A DNA stretch of 64,000 bases from Alteromonas aestuariivivens (GTDB lineage Bacteria > Pseudomonadota > Gammaproteobacteria > Enterobacterales > Alteromonadaceae), in contig NZ_QRHA01000006.1 of the NCBI RefSeq assembly GCF_003367475.1, forward strand, positions 248,001 through 312,000. The letters run 5' to 3'. A program made the translations under genes and the position numbers. Below, piece after piece: positions 17,735 to 28,113 of this stretch. Position 1 is the stretch's first letter. Every line of letters starts with the position of its first letter. A model generated the notes under the pieces. That model saw nothing but the letters and a program-made list of their open reading frames with translations. It was not told the origin of the DNA and ran no database searches.

Positions 17735-19507
17735 TTGCCAATACATTTATTGCCACCACAACTGGCGAATCAGATTGCTGCCGGAGAAGTGGTGGAAAGG
17801 CCGGCTTCGGTTGTAAAGGAACTGGTCGAGAACAGTCTGGATGCTGGGGCAACCCGCATTGAGCTGGACATTGAGCGAGGCGGACATAAGAGGATTCGTC
17901 TGAAGGACGACGGCTGCGGCATTGCAAAAGATGAACTGGAACTTGCCCTGAGCAGGCATGCAACCAGTAAAATCAGCAGTTTAAGTGATTTGGAACAGAT
18001 CCTTTCGCTGGGATTTCGCGGAGAAGCGCTGGCCAGTATCAGTTCGGTAAGCCGTCTGACCCTGACTTCACGGCCCGAAAACCAGCAGCAGGCCTGGCAG
18101 GCATACTGTGAGGGGAGCCAGATGGCGGTGCGGGTGCAACCGGCAGCGCACCCGAAAGGTACCACAATCGATGTGGCGGATTTGTTTTACAATACCCCGG
18201 CACGTCGAAAATTTCTTCGAACTGAAAAAACCGAATTTCAGCATATTGAAGAAACCGTCAAGCGAATTGCGCTCAGCCATCCGTCTGCTGCATTTGTATT
18301 GCGGCACAATGGCAAAACGGTCAAGCGTTACCCTGGTGGAGAAAGCGGAAACCATGAGCCGCGAATTGCCAGTGTGCTGGGCAAAAAATTTATCCAGAAT
18401 GCCATATACCTCGATTCAGAGTACGACGGCTTGCAGATTACCGCGTGGCTTGGAAACCAGGCCATGATTCGCAGCAGTACCGATCATCAGTTCAGTTTTG
18501 TAAATGGCAGAGGCATGCGGGATAAACTGATACTGCATGCTATCCGTCAGGCTTACGAGAGCGTTTGGGGGGTAGTGGAGCAACCGGCATTCGTGGTTTA
18601 TCTGAAGGTTGATCCAAGAGATGTGGATGTGAATGTACATCCGGCAAAGAACGAAGTGCGATTTCAGCGTTCCAGGCTGGTACACGACTTTATTTGTAAA
18701 GCGGTATGTGAAGCGCTGGATTCCGAGCCACAACAGGCTGAATTGGGCTCATCTTCTGCTGTTGAAGCAGGCTCACAAAAAACCGCCGTGCATCACGGCT
18801 ATATTCGCCCGCTGCAAAGTGTGGCGGTAACTGAAAGCGGGCAGCAATACTCCTTCGGGTCTGCCATTAAAAGCTCTGGCTGGCAGGGGGCGAGAACAGC
18901 CGTGGGGGCTGGCAGTAAGGTGTCCAGTGTCGAGCTGAATGCCCAGCAGAATGCCCACTACACCCGATTGATGACGCCGGGACTGGTTGATCCTGGCCAC
19001 GCAGAGGGCTTACCCTCCTTCATCCACCTTGGTGAAAATTTTCGTATTTATCAGAAAAATAGCACTTACTGGTTATTGTCCATTCATCCGGTGCTTGCTC
19101 AAATGCTATTGGAGCAGATACGTCAGGCCAGCACACGTCAGCCTTTGCTGATGCCGGTTGCCATACCGGCAAATGGTGTTGAAGAAACTAATCTGGACTT
19201 ATTGCGATCATCAGGGTTTGAGATTGACAAGGCGGCAGGAAAATTGCGGCTGCTGCAGGTGCCGGCAGGTTGTCGCCATTTTCCCTGGATAACAATGTTT
19301 CCAGCAATGCTGGAAAAGCCGGTGGCGGATTTTGAGGCGTTGGTCAACATCGCCGTTGAAGGAATGGATGAGTGGCCCCAGGATATCCAGGTTTTATCCT
19401 GGCAGTGGCTGGAGTCCTTGCCGGTCACAAAGCAATGGGAATGGATCCGGGAGTTTGGTAAAGTTCGTCAGGCAACAGAACTGCTCGATTGGTGGCAACA
19501 ACAGTGA
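17735..19507 (+). CDS. mutL: DNA mismatch repair protein MutL
   Basis: The 590-residue GHKL ATPase couples MutS mismatch recognition to downstream repair. The start is a TTG at 17735, fixed by the family's N-terminus ([23 protein letters not shown]). ATPase motifs [14 protein letters not shown] and [10 protein letters not shown] are intact, as is [13 protein letters not shown]. The C-terminal domain lacks the DQHAxxER endonuclease motif, so this is the non-nicking type that relies on MutH, as in enteric bacteria. The last 4 bases overlap the miaA start. Confidence 0.96.
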   Translation: MPIHLLPPQLANQIAAGEVVERPASVVKELVENSLDAGATRIELDIERGGHKRIRLKDDGCGIAKDELELALSRHATSKISSLSDLEQILSLGFRGEALASISSVSRLTLTSRPENQQQAWQAYCEGSQMAVRVQPAAHPKGTTIDVADLFYNTPARRKFLRTEKTEFQHIEETVKRIALSHPSAAFVLRHNGKTVKRYPGGESGNHEPRIASVLGKKFIQNAIYLDSEYDGLQITAWLGNQAMIRSSTDHQFSFVNGRGMRDKLILHAIRQAYESVWGVVEQPAFVVYLKVDPRDVDVNVHPAKNEVRFQRSRLVHDFICKAVCEALDSEPQQAELGSSSAVEAGSQKTAVHHGYIRPLQSVAVTESGQQYSFGSAIKSSGWQGARTAVGAGSKVSSVELNAQQNAHYTRLMTPGLVDPGHAEGLPSFIHLGENFRIYQKNSTYWLLSIHPVLAQMLLEQIRQASTRQPLLMPVAIPANGVEETNLDLLRSSGFEIDKAAGKLRLLQVPAGCRHFPWITMFPAMLEKPVADFEALVNIAVEGMDEWPQDIQVLSWQWLESLPVTKQWEWIREFGKVRQATELLDWWQQQ

Positions 19508-20442
19508 CAACTGATGGCATAAATGCTGCAAAGCCAGTAATAGCCATAATGGGCCCAACGGCTTCGGGAAAGACCGGTCTGGCTCTGGAACTGGCCGAGC
19601 AAATACCCATTGAAGTGATTAGTGTGGATTCTGCACTGGTTTACAGGGGAATGGATATTGGAACAGCGAAGCCCACAGAGCAGGAGATGGGTTCGGTTCC
19701 TCACTGGCTTATCGATATTCTGGATCCGTCGCAAGCGTATTCGGTCGCAGAATTTCGGTCAGATGCACTGCGTTTGATCGGGCAAATACACCAGCGAAAC
19801 CGGTTGCCAGTGCTGGTGGGTGGTACGATGATGTATTTTAATGCCTTGATAAATGGCATTTCGCCACTACCTAAGTCTGACCAGGTAATCCGGGATGCCA
19901 TTAGCCATGAAGCTGAGCAGAGCGGATGGGCGGCATTACACCAGGAACTGACCAGGGTTGACCCGGTGAGTGCAAAGCGCATTCACCCCAATGACCCGCA
20001 ACGATTGACCCGGGCGCTGGAAGTGTTCCGAAGCACCGGGCGCACGCTTACACAGTGGCAGGAAGATAAAGGCGAAGTGTGCCCTTTTGAGATTTCTCAG
20101 TTTGCTATCGCGCCAAGAGATCGACCGGTTCTGCATCAGCGTATTGAGCAAAGGTTCGATATTATGTTGAACAACGGCTTTATCGACGAAGTGCAGGCTT
20201 TGTATGGCCGCGGCGATTTGCACGACACCATGCCGTCCATTCGCTCGGTGGGGTATCGTCAGGCGTGGCAGTATTTGTCCGGAGAACTGGACTATGACGA
20301 AATGCGGGAGCGCGGTATTATTGCAACAAGGCAACTCGCGAAACGGCAAATGACATGGCTGCGAGGGTGGCCGGCTGTGACCTGGCTGGATACCTTGGCA
20401 AAAGATAATTTGACTAAAATTATGGCAAAAGTCACACTTTAA
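19504..20442 (+). CDS. miaA: tRNA dimethylallyltransferase MiaA
   Basis: The 312-residue enzyme adds dimethylallyl to A37 of tRNAs that read UNN codons. P-loop [41 protein letters not shown] and the [11 protein letters not shown] tRNA-binding segment are present. The GTG at 19504 overlaps the mutL stop (GTGA) and gives the family's length; an upstream TTG at 19489 is possible but has no ribosome site. hfq follows, with its own likely promoter inside the gap. Confidence 0.95.
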   Translation: MTTDGINAAKPVIAIMGPTASGKTGLALELAEQIPIEVISVDSALVYRGMDIGTAKPTEQEMGSVPHWLIDILDPSQAYSVAEFRSDALRLIGQIHQRNRLPVLVGGTMMYFNALINGISPLPKSDQVIRDAISHEAEQSGWAALHQELTRVDPVSAKRIHPNDPQRLTRALEVFRSTGRTLTQWQEDKGEVCPFEISQFAIAPRDRPVLHQRIEQRFDIMLNNGFIDEVQALYGRGDLHDTMPSIRSVGYRQAWQYLSGELDYDEMRERGIIATRQLAKRQMTWLRGWPAVTWLDTLAKDNLTKIMAKVTL

Positions 20443-20453
20443 GCACTCGAGTG

Positions 20454-20462
20454 TGGTATACA
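20454..20462 (+). promoter_or_regulatory. Candidate extended -10 promoter of hfq
   Basis: TGG-TATACA is an extended -10 in the miaA-hfq gap, 88 bases before the hfq start. No clear -35 is seen. Internal hfq promoters are known in enterics. Confidence 0.4.
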
Positions 20463-20540
20463 TTAGCGCGGTGGCAATGGGGTTAATCCGGATACTTGGA
20501 TTGGAGTAATCTTTATTGTCATGGAAATAATAAAAACTAA

Positions 20541-20804
<264 letters not shown>

Positions 20805-20821
20805 TGTAAAAGGTAACCCGC

Positions 20822-22111
20822 TTGTTTGACCGTTACGAAGCCGGTGAACAGGCTGTTCTTGTTCATGTTAATTTTGCCGACGAAAATAATCGTGAGGATC
20901 TTGCCGAGCTGGAATTGCTGGTGAGTTCAGCCGGTGTGAATACGGTGGATGTTCTTACTACCTCACGCGGCGCCCCTCATGCAAAATATTTCGTCGGTTC
21001 TGGAAAAGCGGAAGAAATCGCCGCTGCAGTAAAGGCTCATGAGGCGAACGTGGTGATATTCAATCATGCGTTGTCGCCGTCCCAGGAGCGAAATCTGGAA
21101 TCCATTTGTAAGTGCCGGGTGCTGGACAGAACCGGTCTAATCCTGGACATTTTTGCCCAGCGAGCCAGAACACACGAGGGTAAGCTTCAGGTTGAGCTGG
21201 CTCAGTTGCGCCACATTTCCACTCGTCTGATTCGGGGCTGGACACACCTTGAGAGACAGAAAGGCGGAATTGGTTTGCGTGGGCCCGGTGAAACCCAGCT
21301 GGAAACCGATAGGCGTTTGTTGCGGGGGCGAATCAAAACCATTTTGCGTCGTCTGGAAAAAGTTCAGAAACAGCGGGAACAGGGGCGCCGTTCGAGAAAA
21401 CGGGCCGAGATCCCTACGGTCTCGTTGGTCGGTTACACCAATGCTGGCAAATCAACCTTATTCAATACCATTACCGATGCGCATGTGTACGCTGCTGATC
21501 AACTGTTTGCAACGTTGGATCCGACGCTCAGGAAGGTTGAACTGAAGGATGCCGGGCCAGCGATTCTCGCTGATACAGTAGGTTTTATCCGTCATCTTCC
21601 TCATGATCTTGTTGCCGCATTCAAGGCCACACTTCAGGAAACCCAGGAAGCGGATTTGTTGTTGCATGTTGTGGACGTTGCCGATGCTCAGTACCGCGAA
21701 ACCATGGATGAAGTGAATGCTGTGCTGGATGAAATCGATGCCGGTGAAATTCAGCAGCTCATCGTTTGTAACAAAATTGATAAACTCGATGAAGTTGGCC
21801 CACGTATAGACCGGGACGAGCAGGGTATTCCTCAACGAGTCTGGCTGTCTGCCCGCACGGGCGAAGGGGTTGAGCTGTTAAGCCAGGCTCTGACTGAGTG
21901 CCTGGGGCAAAGTATGGTCAGCTATACATTGAAGATTCCACCTGCACAAAGTCGTTTGCGCGGTGTGTTATACGAACTAAACTGTATCGCCAGTGAGGCA
22001 TACAATGCCGAAGGTGACTGGCTGGTAGACGTAAGGATGCCCAGTGCTGACTGGAATCGTCTTGAAAAGCGATTGGATGAAGGTCTTTCCGGATACGTGG
22101 TTCATCACTGA
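20822..22111 (+). CDS. hflX: Ribosome-associated GTPase HflX
   Basis: The 429-residue GTPase splits stalled or heat-damaged ribosomes. The TTG start at 20822 is supported by the family N-terminus (FDRYEAGEQAVLVHV). The N-terminal domain carries the GLRGPGETQLETDRR motif, and the G domain begins VSLVGYTNAGKSTLFN, followed by ADTVGFIRHLPHDL and NKID. It lies 18 bases after hfq and is followed after 83 bases by hflK-hflC, as in E. coli. Confidence 0.95.
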   Translation: MFDRYEAGEQAVLVHVNFADENNREDLAELELLVSSAGVNTVDVLTTSRGAPHAKYFVGSGKAEEIAAAVKAHEANVVIFNHALSPSQERNLESICKCRVLDRTGLILDIFAQRARTHEGKLQVELAQLRHISTRLIRGWTHLERQKGGIGLRGPGETQLETDRRLLRGRIKTILRRLEKVQKQREQGRRSRKRAEIPTVSLVGYTNAGKSTLFNTITDAHVYAADQLFATLDPTLRKVELKDAGPAILADTVGFIRHLPHDLVAAFKATLQETQEADLLLHVVDVADAQYRETMDEVNAVLDEIDAGEIQQLIVCNKIDKLDEVGPRIDRDEQGIPQRVWLSARTGEGVELLSQALTECLGQSMVSYTLKIPPAQSRLRGVLYELNCIASEAYNAEGDWLVDVRMPSADWNRLEKRLDEGLSGYVVHH

Positions 22112-22194
22112 GCACCTGGCCTTAGTAACGGTTGGGCTGGTGGACAGTGATTAAGTTGATTGATTTATACTTATTTTAATTATGGAGTATCAGC

Positions 22195-23334
22195 ATGGCT
22201 TGGAATGAGCCGGGTGGCAAAAATAACGACCCGTGGAAGAATCGTGGTGGTCGCGATCAAGGGCCCCCGGATTTGGACGATGTGTTCAAAAACCTGTTTG
22301 GCAAATTTGGCAAAATGGGCGGTGGAAAAAACAGTTCTGGCATGGGCAAGATGGGTATCGGCCTGTTAGCGGGGTTGCTGATCGCCATCTGGTTTGTCAG
22401 TGGATTTTATACCATTCGCGAAGCTGAGCGTGGAGTGGTGTTGCGCTTTGGCGAATACTACAAACAGGTAGAGCCGGGCTTGCGCTGGAAGCCTACTTTC
22501 ATTGACCGGGTGATTCCGGTTGATGTGCAGTCCATTCGTGATCAGGCCTCGTCAGGCTCCATGCTGACAGAAGATGAGAACGTGGTTCGCGTTCAGATGG
22601 AGATGCAATACCGGGTCGTCGACCCCTACCGCTGGGAGTTTGCGGTGGTAAGCGCAGAAAAAAGTCTGAGCCAGGCTTTGGACAGTGCCATTCGTTATGT
22701 TGTTGGTCACTCGAAAATGGATGATGTGCTGACCGACGGCCGTGAAGTAACCCGTCAGCGCGTGTGGGAAGAGCTGCAGGCTATTATTGAACCCTACAAT
22801 ATGGGCGTTGCCATTGTTGATATGAACTTCCGTGATGCCCGCCCACCCGAAGAAGTGAAAGATGCGTTTGATGACGCCATTTCCGCTCAGGAAGACGAGC
22901 AGCGTTTTATTCGTGAAGCTGAGGCCTATGCCCGTGAGATTGAACCTCGTGCACGTGGCCAGGTGAATCGCATGAATGAAGAAGCGCAGGCCTATAAAGA
23001 GCGGGTGATTCTTGAGGCCCAGGGTGAGGTTGCCCGTTTTGAGGAATTGTTACCCCAATACGAAAACGCGCCGGAAGTGACCCGTGAACGCATTTACTTA
23101 GAGACCATGGAAGAGGTCTTCAGCCGCACCAGCAAGATCATGGTCGACAGTAAAAACGGCAACAGCATGATGTATTTGCCGCTAGACAAAATTATGGAGC
23201 GCCAGAATGCTCCGGCCCCCCGAGGCAGAACCAGTGTCCAGGACCTGCAAAATGCGCCTGGCAATGACAGCGTGCGCGACAGCAATAACTCAACCGGGTT
23301 ACGCAATGACCGGTTTCGCGATGGGAGGAACTAA
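22195..23334 (+). CDS. hflK: FtsH protease modulator HflK
   Basis: The 379-residue SPFH (band 7) protein forms with HflC the membrane cage around FtsH. A glycine- and asparagine-rich N-terminus with a DPWK segment is followed by one membrane helix (about 57-75: GIGLLAGLLIAIWFVSGFY). Then come the SPFH domain (about 80-290), a long helix rich in AEAYAREIEPRARG, and a flexible tail. The ATG at 22195 has a GGAG ribosome site. hflC starts 3 bases after its stop, so the two are translated together. Confidence 0.95.
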   Translation: MAWNEPGGKNNDPWKNRGGRDQGPPDLDDVFKNLFGKFGKMGGGKNSSGMGKMGIGLLAGLLIAIWFVSGFYTIREAERGVVLRFGEYYKQVEPGLRWKPTFIDRVIPVDVQSIRDQASSGSMLTEDENVVRVQMEMQYRVVDPYRWEFAVVSAEKSLSQALDSAIRYVVGHSKMDDVLTDGREVTRQRVWEELQAIIEPYNMGVAIVDMNFRDARPPEEVKDAFDDAISAQEDEQRFIREAEAYAREIEPRARGQVNRMNEEAQAYKERVILEAQGEVARFEELLPQYENAPEVTRERIYLETMEEVFSRTSKIMVDSKNGNSMMYLPLDKIMERQNAPAPRGRTSVQDLQNAPGNDSVRDSNNSTGLRNDRFRDGRN

Positions 23335-23337
23335 CGG

Positions 23338-24228
23338 ATGAAAAACTTATTGATTGCCGTTGTTGTGGTATTGGGAATTCTGGCATCCGGCTCCCTGTTC
23401 ATTGTAAATGAAGGCGAGAAGGCCATTGTCATTCAGTTTGGTAAGGTACAGCGTGATGCTGAGACCGGAGATACCAACGTCTTTGAACCTGGATTGCATT
23501 TTAAGCTTCCTTTTATAGACTCGGTTAAGCATTTGGATTCCCGGGTTCAGACACTGGATGATGTGCCGGATCGATTTGTAACGTCGGAGAAAAAGGATCT
23601 TATTGTTGACTCCTACGTGAAATGGCGAATTGCCGATTTTGCGCGTTACTATCTGTCTACCGGTGCCAACAAATTGCAGGCAGAAGCACTGTTAAAACAA
23701 AAGGTGAATAATGGTCTGCGCTCTGAATTCGGTGCCAGGACTATTTCACAAATTGTTTCCGGAGAGCGCTCGGCGCTGATGAGTCAGGCGATGGAACAGG
23801 CCGCAACCTCAACAGATGAGCTTGGCATTGAAATTGTGGACGTGCGGGTAAAGCAGATTAACCTGCCTACCGAAGTGAGCAACTCCATATTCCAGCGTAT
23901 GCGCGCCGAGCGCGCTGCGGTGGCGCGTGAGCATCGCTCTGAAGGTCAGGAGCAAGCCGAGGTTATTCGTGCTGATATTGATGCCAAGGTTACTGTAATG
24001 CTGGCTGATGCAGAACGAAATGCCCGTCAGGTTCGTGGTGAAGGTGACGCAATGGCTGCGCAAATCTATGCTGAAACCTATTCCAAAAATGCGGAATTTT
24101 ACAGTTTTCTGCGCAGTATGGATGCCTACCGTGCAAGCTTTAACAGTAAGCAGGACATTTTGGTGATTGAGCCAGAGAGTGAATTTTTCCGGTTTATGAA
24201 TGCCAAAAGCGGGAATGAAAAGCGCTAA
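23338..24228 (+). CDS. hflC: FtsH protease modulator HflC
   Basis: The 296-residue partner of HflK has one N-terminal membrane helix (about 3-22), an SPFH domain with FIVNEGEKAIVIQFGKV, and a C-terminal helix carrying AERNARQVRGEGDA. It helps restrict access of membrane substrates to FtsH. The gene ends the hfq-hflX-hflK-hflC run and is followed by a strong intrinsic terminator. Confidence 0.95.
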   Translation: MKNLLIAVVVVLGILASGSLFIVNEGEKAIVIQFGKVQRDAETGDTNVFEPGLHFKLPFIDSVKHLDSRVQTLDDVPDRFVTSEKKDLIVDSYVKWRIADFARYYLSTGANKLQAEALLKQKVNNGLRSEFGARTISQIVSGERSALMSQAMEQAATSTDELGIEIVDVRVKQINLPTEVSNSIFQRMRAERAAVAREHRSEGQEQAEVIRADIDAKVTVMLADAERNARQVRGEGDAMAAQIYAETYSKNAEFYSFLRSMDAYRASFNSKQDILVIEPESEFFRFMNAKSGNEKR

Positions 24229-24260
24229 TAGCGTTTTTTCGAAAACCCGGTTTCTGAGAA

Positions 24261-24290
24261 AAAGGCCCTGACTGCGTCAGGGCCTTTTTA
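24261..24290 (+). terminator. Intrinsic terminator after hflC
   Basis: A 12-bp stem (AAAGGCCCTGAC/GTCAGGGCCTTT) with a 3-base loop is followed by a T-run. It closes the long nnr-hflC gene series. Confidence 0.9.
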
Positions 24291-24699
24291 TTTGATTTTA
24301 GCGGGGTTGGTCAGACGACTGCAGACGAGGTTAAAAGTTTTTACCCAATGGGTTTAAAACTCCGTTCTTAATCAAAATGCCACTCGTTCGCGGTAAAAAT
24401 GTAAGTCGGTTTATGTACAAATGGCTCTGTAAGCCACTATTTTAAAGCTTCTTGAAGAGAAAATGTCAGTTTGCTTACGGCTCATAAATATCTGTTAGAT
24501 AGTGCATTATTGGCCCTGTTCAGTTGTTTATACATATCAAAACAGCGCAAAATTGCAGCAGTTGCCTGCAAACTGTACATGATTACTGTATAATTCGCGC
24601 CAGACAAATCGAAGAGCCTGAACAACCAGCCTTACTGGTCGAGAAAAATAACATTAATAACACGGGCCGCAAGACAACAACAGACGACAGAGGTATCCA
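24291..24699. other. Intergenic region upstream of the AbgT transporter
   Basis: The roughly 400-base gap is AT-rich. It contains a TATAAT at 24589-24594 that could be the -10 of the transporter promoter, although no -35 at proper spacing is visible. No reading frame or structured RNA is convincing. Confidence 0.4.
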
Positions 24700-26301
24700 T
24701 TGAGTTCTGAACAATCTCGTACCCAAACCCTGCCCTCAGAGCAGCAGTCAGGAGGCCTGTTTTCAAGGTTTCTGGCTACCGTTGAATGGCTGGGGAATTT
24801 GCTGCCCCATCCGATTACCCTTTTTGCCATGCTGTCAGTATTTATTGTGCTGGTCAGTGGTGTGCTGGGCTATTTTGACGTTGCAGTAGCAGACCCCCGT
24901 CCGGAAGGTGCCAGTGGCCGGGAAGCGGACGGTATGATTGAAGTTATCTCGTTGATGTCGGCAGAAGGCCTGCAGCGCATCGTTACCGGGCTTGTAACCA
25001 ATTTCACCGGTTTTGCACCGCTTGGTACTGTGCTGGTTGCCTTGCTGGGGGTGAGTGTGGCGGAACACTCTGGGTTGCTGTCTGCAGCTATGCGTGCATT
25101 GGTGATGAACGCTTCTAAACGTGCGGTGACCTTTGCGATCGTTTTTGCCGGTATCATTTCCAATACTGCATCGGAATTGGGCTATGTGGTGCTGATTCCG
25201 CTGGCAGCGATGATCTTTCATTCACTCGGTCGTCACCCACTCGCCGGGCTGGCTGCAGCGTTTGCCGGGGTTTCAGCGGGCTACAGCGCTAATTTGCTGC
25301 TGGGGACTGTTGATCCTTTGCTTTCCGGTATTACCGAGGCTGCCGCCCATATGATCGATCCGGACTATTCGGTGGGTCCGGAAGTCAACTGGTACTTCAT
25401 GTTTATCAGTACTTTCGTCATTGCCATTATGGGGGCGTTGGTTACCGAGAAGATCGTTGAGCCCCGTTTAGGTAAATTTGACGAAAAGGACGCTTCCGTT
25501 GCATTGGAAAAGCAATCAATGGAACCACCTACTGCGGTTGAAAAGCGTGCGCTTAAGTGGGCTGGAGTTGCTTTTGTCACCGTGTGTGCGGTGCTGGCTC
25601 TGACCATTGTGCCCGAAAATGGCATTTTGCGTCACCCTGAAACTGGTGACGTGGCTGGCTCACCCTTTTTGAAAGGCATTGTGGCGTTTATCTTTATCAG
25701 CTTTGCGGTACCTGGTTTTGTATATGGCAGAGTTGCCGGAACCATGAAGAACGATCGCGATATTATAGATGCGATGTCAAAGAGTATGGGAGCGATGGGG
25801 CTGTATATCACCCTGGTGTTCTTTGCTGCCCAGTTTGTTGCGTTTTTCAAATGGACCAATCTTGGAACTGTGCTGGCGGTTAAGGGCGCGGCTTTGCTAC
25901 AGTCCGTAGGGCTGGATGGGCCTTCCGTGTTTGTTCTGTTTATCCTCATGTGTGGCATTGTTAACCTGTCACTTGGCAGTGCTTCTGCCCAGTGGGCTGT
26001 GACGGCTCCGATTTTTGTGCCTATGCTAATGTTGCTGGGCTATGCTCCGGAAGTCATCCAGGCAGCCTACCGTATCGGTGATTCAGTGACTAATGTTATA
26101 TCTCCCATGATGAGTTATTTCGGCCTGATACTCGCCATGGCGGCGCGCTATCGCAAGGATGTAGGTATGGGAACGCTGATTGCGATGATGTTGCCTTATT
26201 CCATGGTGTTTATGCTCGGCTGGTCATTGCTGTTCTTTATCTGGGTGTTTGCTTTGGGGATGCCGGTAGGACCAGGTGCTGCGACTTTTTATCAGCCCTG
26301 A
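24700..26301 (+). CDS. AbgT family transporter (aminobenzoyl-glutamate type or antimetabolite exporter)
   Basis: The 533-residue inner-membrane protein has about a dozen hydrophobic helices and AbgT landmarks: LPHPITLFAMLSVFIV near the start, GVSVAEHSGLLSAAMRALV, and NLSLGSASAQWAVTAPIFVPM late in the chain. Family members either import p-aminobenzoyl-glutamate or, as in MtrF and YdaH, export sulfonamides and p-aminobenzoate. No abgA/abgB hydrolase genes are adjacent, so the direction is open. The start is a TTG at 24700 after a GAGG ribosome site. It is a single gene with its own terminator. Confidence 0.88.
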   Translation: MSSEQSRTQTLPSEQQSGGLFSRFLATVEWLGNLLPHPITLFAMLSVFIVLVSGVLGYFDVAVADPRPEGASGREADGMIEVISLMSAEGLQRIVTGLVTNFTGFAPLGTVLVALLGVSVAEHSGLLSAAMRALVMNASKRAVTFAIVFAGIISNTASELGYVVLIPLAAMIFHSLGRHPLAGLAAAFAGVSAGYSANLLLGTVDPLLSGITEAAAHMIDPDYSVGPEVNWYFMFISTFVIAIMGALVTEKIVEPRLGKFDEKDASVALEKQSMEPPTAVEKRALKWAGVAFVTVCAVLALTIVPENGILRHPETGDVAGSPFLKGIVAFIFISFAVPGFVYGRVAGTMKNDRDIIDAMSKSMGAMGLYITLVFFAAQFVAFFKWTNLGTVLAVKGAALLQSVGLDGPSVFVLFILMCGIVNLSLGSASAQWAVTAPIFVPMLMLLGYAPEVIQAAYRIGDSVTNVISPMMSYFGLILAMAARYRKDVGMGTLIAMMLPYSMVFMLGWSLLFFIWVFALGMPVGPGAATFYQP

Positions 26302-26323
26302 AAAACTAATATCTGAACTGAGC

Positions 26324-26352
26324 TAAAAGGCGGTTGATGAACCGCCTTTTTC
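26324..26352 (+). terminator. Intrinsic terminator after the AbgT gene
   Basis: The stem AAAAGGCGGTT/AACCGCCTTTT with a short loop is followed by a T-run. Confidence 0.88.
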
Positions 26353-26428
26353 ATTTCCAAGCATATCTTAAAAGGTAAATATCTGCTCATTTAGCTATTT
26401 TTACGTTTCTGAGATCATTTGCTGTTTG

Positions 26429-26458
26429 GGATCAGTATAATAAGTTCAATCCTGATCC
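26429..26458 (+). promoter_or_regulatory. hemH promoter -10 flanked by an inverted repeat
   Basis: A perfect TATAAT (26436-26441) lies 44 bases before the hemH ATG. It is embedded between the inverted arms GGATCAG (26429-26435) and CTGATCC (26452-26458), 16 bases apart, which could be an operator. The -35 is poor, suggesting activator or repressor control. Confidence 0.4.
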
Positions 26459-26485
26459 AGACACCGGCAGAGGCAAGTCATCCTG

Positions 26486-27562
26486 ATGTATCGTAACAGT
26501 GAGCAATTTTCCCACCATCAAAGTGACAAAATTGGTGTACTGATCACCAATCTGGGTACGCCTGAAAGTCCCACAAAGCCGGCACTGCGGCGCTATCTTA
26601 AAGAATTCCTGTCTGATCCCAGAGTAGTGGAAGTGCCTCGGTTTATCTGGTGGTTCATTTTGAATCTTGTGATCCTGAATATTCGGCCAAAGCGCTCTGC
26701 ACGCGCCTATTCAACAGTTTGGACCGAACAAGGCTCCCCGTTAATGACCATTACCCGACAACAAAGGGATGCCTTGCAGCAACGGCTCACAAAATTATAC
26801 GGTGAGAATGTGCTGGTGGAGTTTGCAATGCGCTACGGTCAGCCCGCTATCAAGGACGTGGTCCATAGCATGCTAGGCAAAGGCGTTCGAAAGCTGCTGG
26901 TGTTGCCTTTGTATCCCCAGTACTGCGCCTCGACCACCGCGTCAACTTTCGATGCGCTGGCACAGGATTTCACTCAGCGCCGCTGGTTGCCAGAACTGCG
27001 TTTTGTCACCCAGTACCACGATAATCCCGACTACATCAGCGCATTGGCGAACAAAATTTCTGCTCACTGGCAGTCCCATGGTAAAGCACAGAAACTGATA
27101 TTTTCATATCATGGTATTCCAAAGCGCTATCTGACCAACGGCGATCCATATCACTGTCAGTGCCTGAAAACCACCCGCCTGGTGGCAGAGCGGCTTGGAT
27201 TGACACAAGATGAATACCTTACAACATTCCAGTCACGTTTTGGCCGTGAAGAGTGGCTGCAACCCTACACGGATGAAACTCTGAAAGGGCTGCCCGCAAA
27301 GGGTGCTAAATCGGTGCAGGTGATATGCCCGGGGTTCTCAGCAGATTGCCTGGAAACCATAGAAGAGATTGGTGAAGAAAACAGGGAAGTATTTTTGGCC
27401 GCGGGCGGTGAAAGCTATCAGTATATTGCGGCTCTCAACAGTGACGATGATCACATGGCCGCACTGACCCGCATCATTGAAACCAATCTTTATGGCTGGA
27501 CCATAGGCGGAGACAATGAAGCCCGTTCGAAGCTGGCTCTTGCGGCGGGGGCAGAAAAATGA
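26486..27562 (+). CDS. hemH: Ferrochelatase HemH
   Basis: The 358-residue enzyme inserts ferrous iron into protoporphyrin IX, the last step of haem synthesis. KIGVLITNLGTPESP opens the fold. The metal-site SYHGIPKRYLTNGDPYHCQC histidine region and the CPGFSADCLETIEEI glutamate region are intact. The last four bases overlap the start of the DUF4112 gene (ATGA), so that protein is made from the same message. Confidence 0.96.
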   Translation: MYRNSEQFSHHQSDKIGVLITNLGTPESPTKPALRRYLKEFLSDPRVVEVPRFIWWFILNLVILNIRPKRSARAYSTVWTEQGSPLMTITRQQRDALQQRLTKLYGENVLVEFAMRYGQPAIKDVVHSMLGKGVRKLLVLPLYPQYCASTTASTFDALAQDFTQRRWLPELRFVTQYHDNPDYISALANKISAHWQSHGKAQKLIFSYHGIPKRYLTNGDPYHCQCLKTTRLVAERLGLTQDEYLTTFQSRFGREEWLQPYTDETLKGLPAKGAKSVQVICPGFSADCLETIEEIGEENREVFLAAGGESYQYIAALNSDDDHMAALTRIIETNLYGWTIGGDNEARSKLALAAGAEK

Positions 27563-27990
27563 GTCTACAACAGCATCCGACAAAGGCCCCTGAAGCTTTG
27601 CTCAAAGCACAGAAAATGGCTAACCTGATGGATACCGCCGTAAAAATCCCGTTTGTTCCGGTGCGTATTGGTATAGACCCCATCGTTGGTCTGATCCCGG
27701 GAGGAGGCGATGTTCTGATGTTGCTGGTTGCACTCAGGATCATCTGGCTGGGTAAACAATTGGGTCTGCCAAAAAGACTTATTGCGAGAATGGTGCGTAA
27801 TTCACTGATCGACTTCGGCCTGGGTTTTTTCCCCATCGTTGGCGATATTATTGATGTATTTTACAAAGCCAACCGAGCCAACGTACGCATTATGGAAAAG
27901 TGGTGGCTGGCTCAGAATAAACTGGCTCTGGATGGGCATACCCATGAACAACTCCGGCATTGGGAGCAGGTTACAGAGAACCGCGACTGA
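27559..27990 (+). CDS. DUF4112 domain-containing small membrane protein
   Basis: The 143-residue protein has the DUF4112 signature: LMDTAVKIPFVPVRIGIDPIVGLIPGGGD, a hydrophobic VLMLLVALRIIWLG, and DFGLGFFPIVGDIIDVFYKANRAN. Two hydrophobic hairpins suggest a membrane association. The family function is unknown. Translational coupling to ferrochelatase (4-base overlap) hints at a link with haem or iron handling, but this is only positional. Confidence 0.78.
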   Translation: MSLQQHPTKAPEALLKAQKMANLMDTAVKIPFVPVRIGIDPIVGLIPGGGDVLMLLVALRIIWLGKQLGLPKRLIARMVRNSLIDFGLGFFPIVGDIIDVFYKANRANVRIMEKWWLAQNKLALDGHTHEQLRHWEQVTENRD

Positions 27991-28113
27991 TCAGGAATTG
28001 GAGGTTGGGCGGGTAACCTTTACGGGTGGTTGTTTGGGAGTCATGGCTAAAGCCTGAACCTGCATCCGGTGTGTAAACATTGTGGTGCACCAACTGTGAG
28101 GAGTGACCGCAGA

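Noticed and set aside
24586..24603. LexA-like CTG...CAG box upstream of the AbgT gene
   Set aside because: The spacing between CTG and CAG is 12 bases rather than the required 10, and the core is not the AT-repeat expected.
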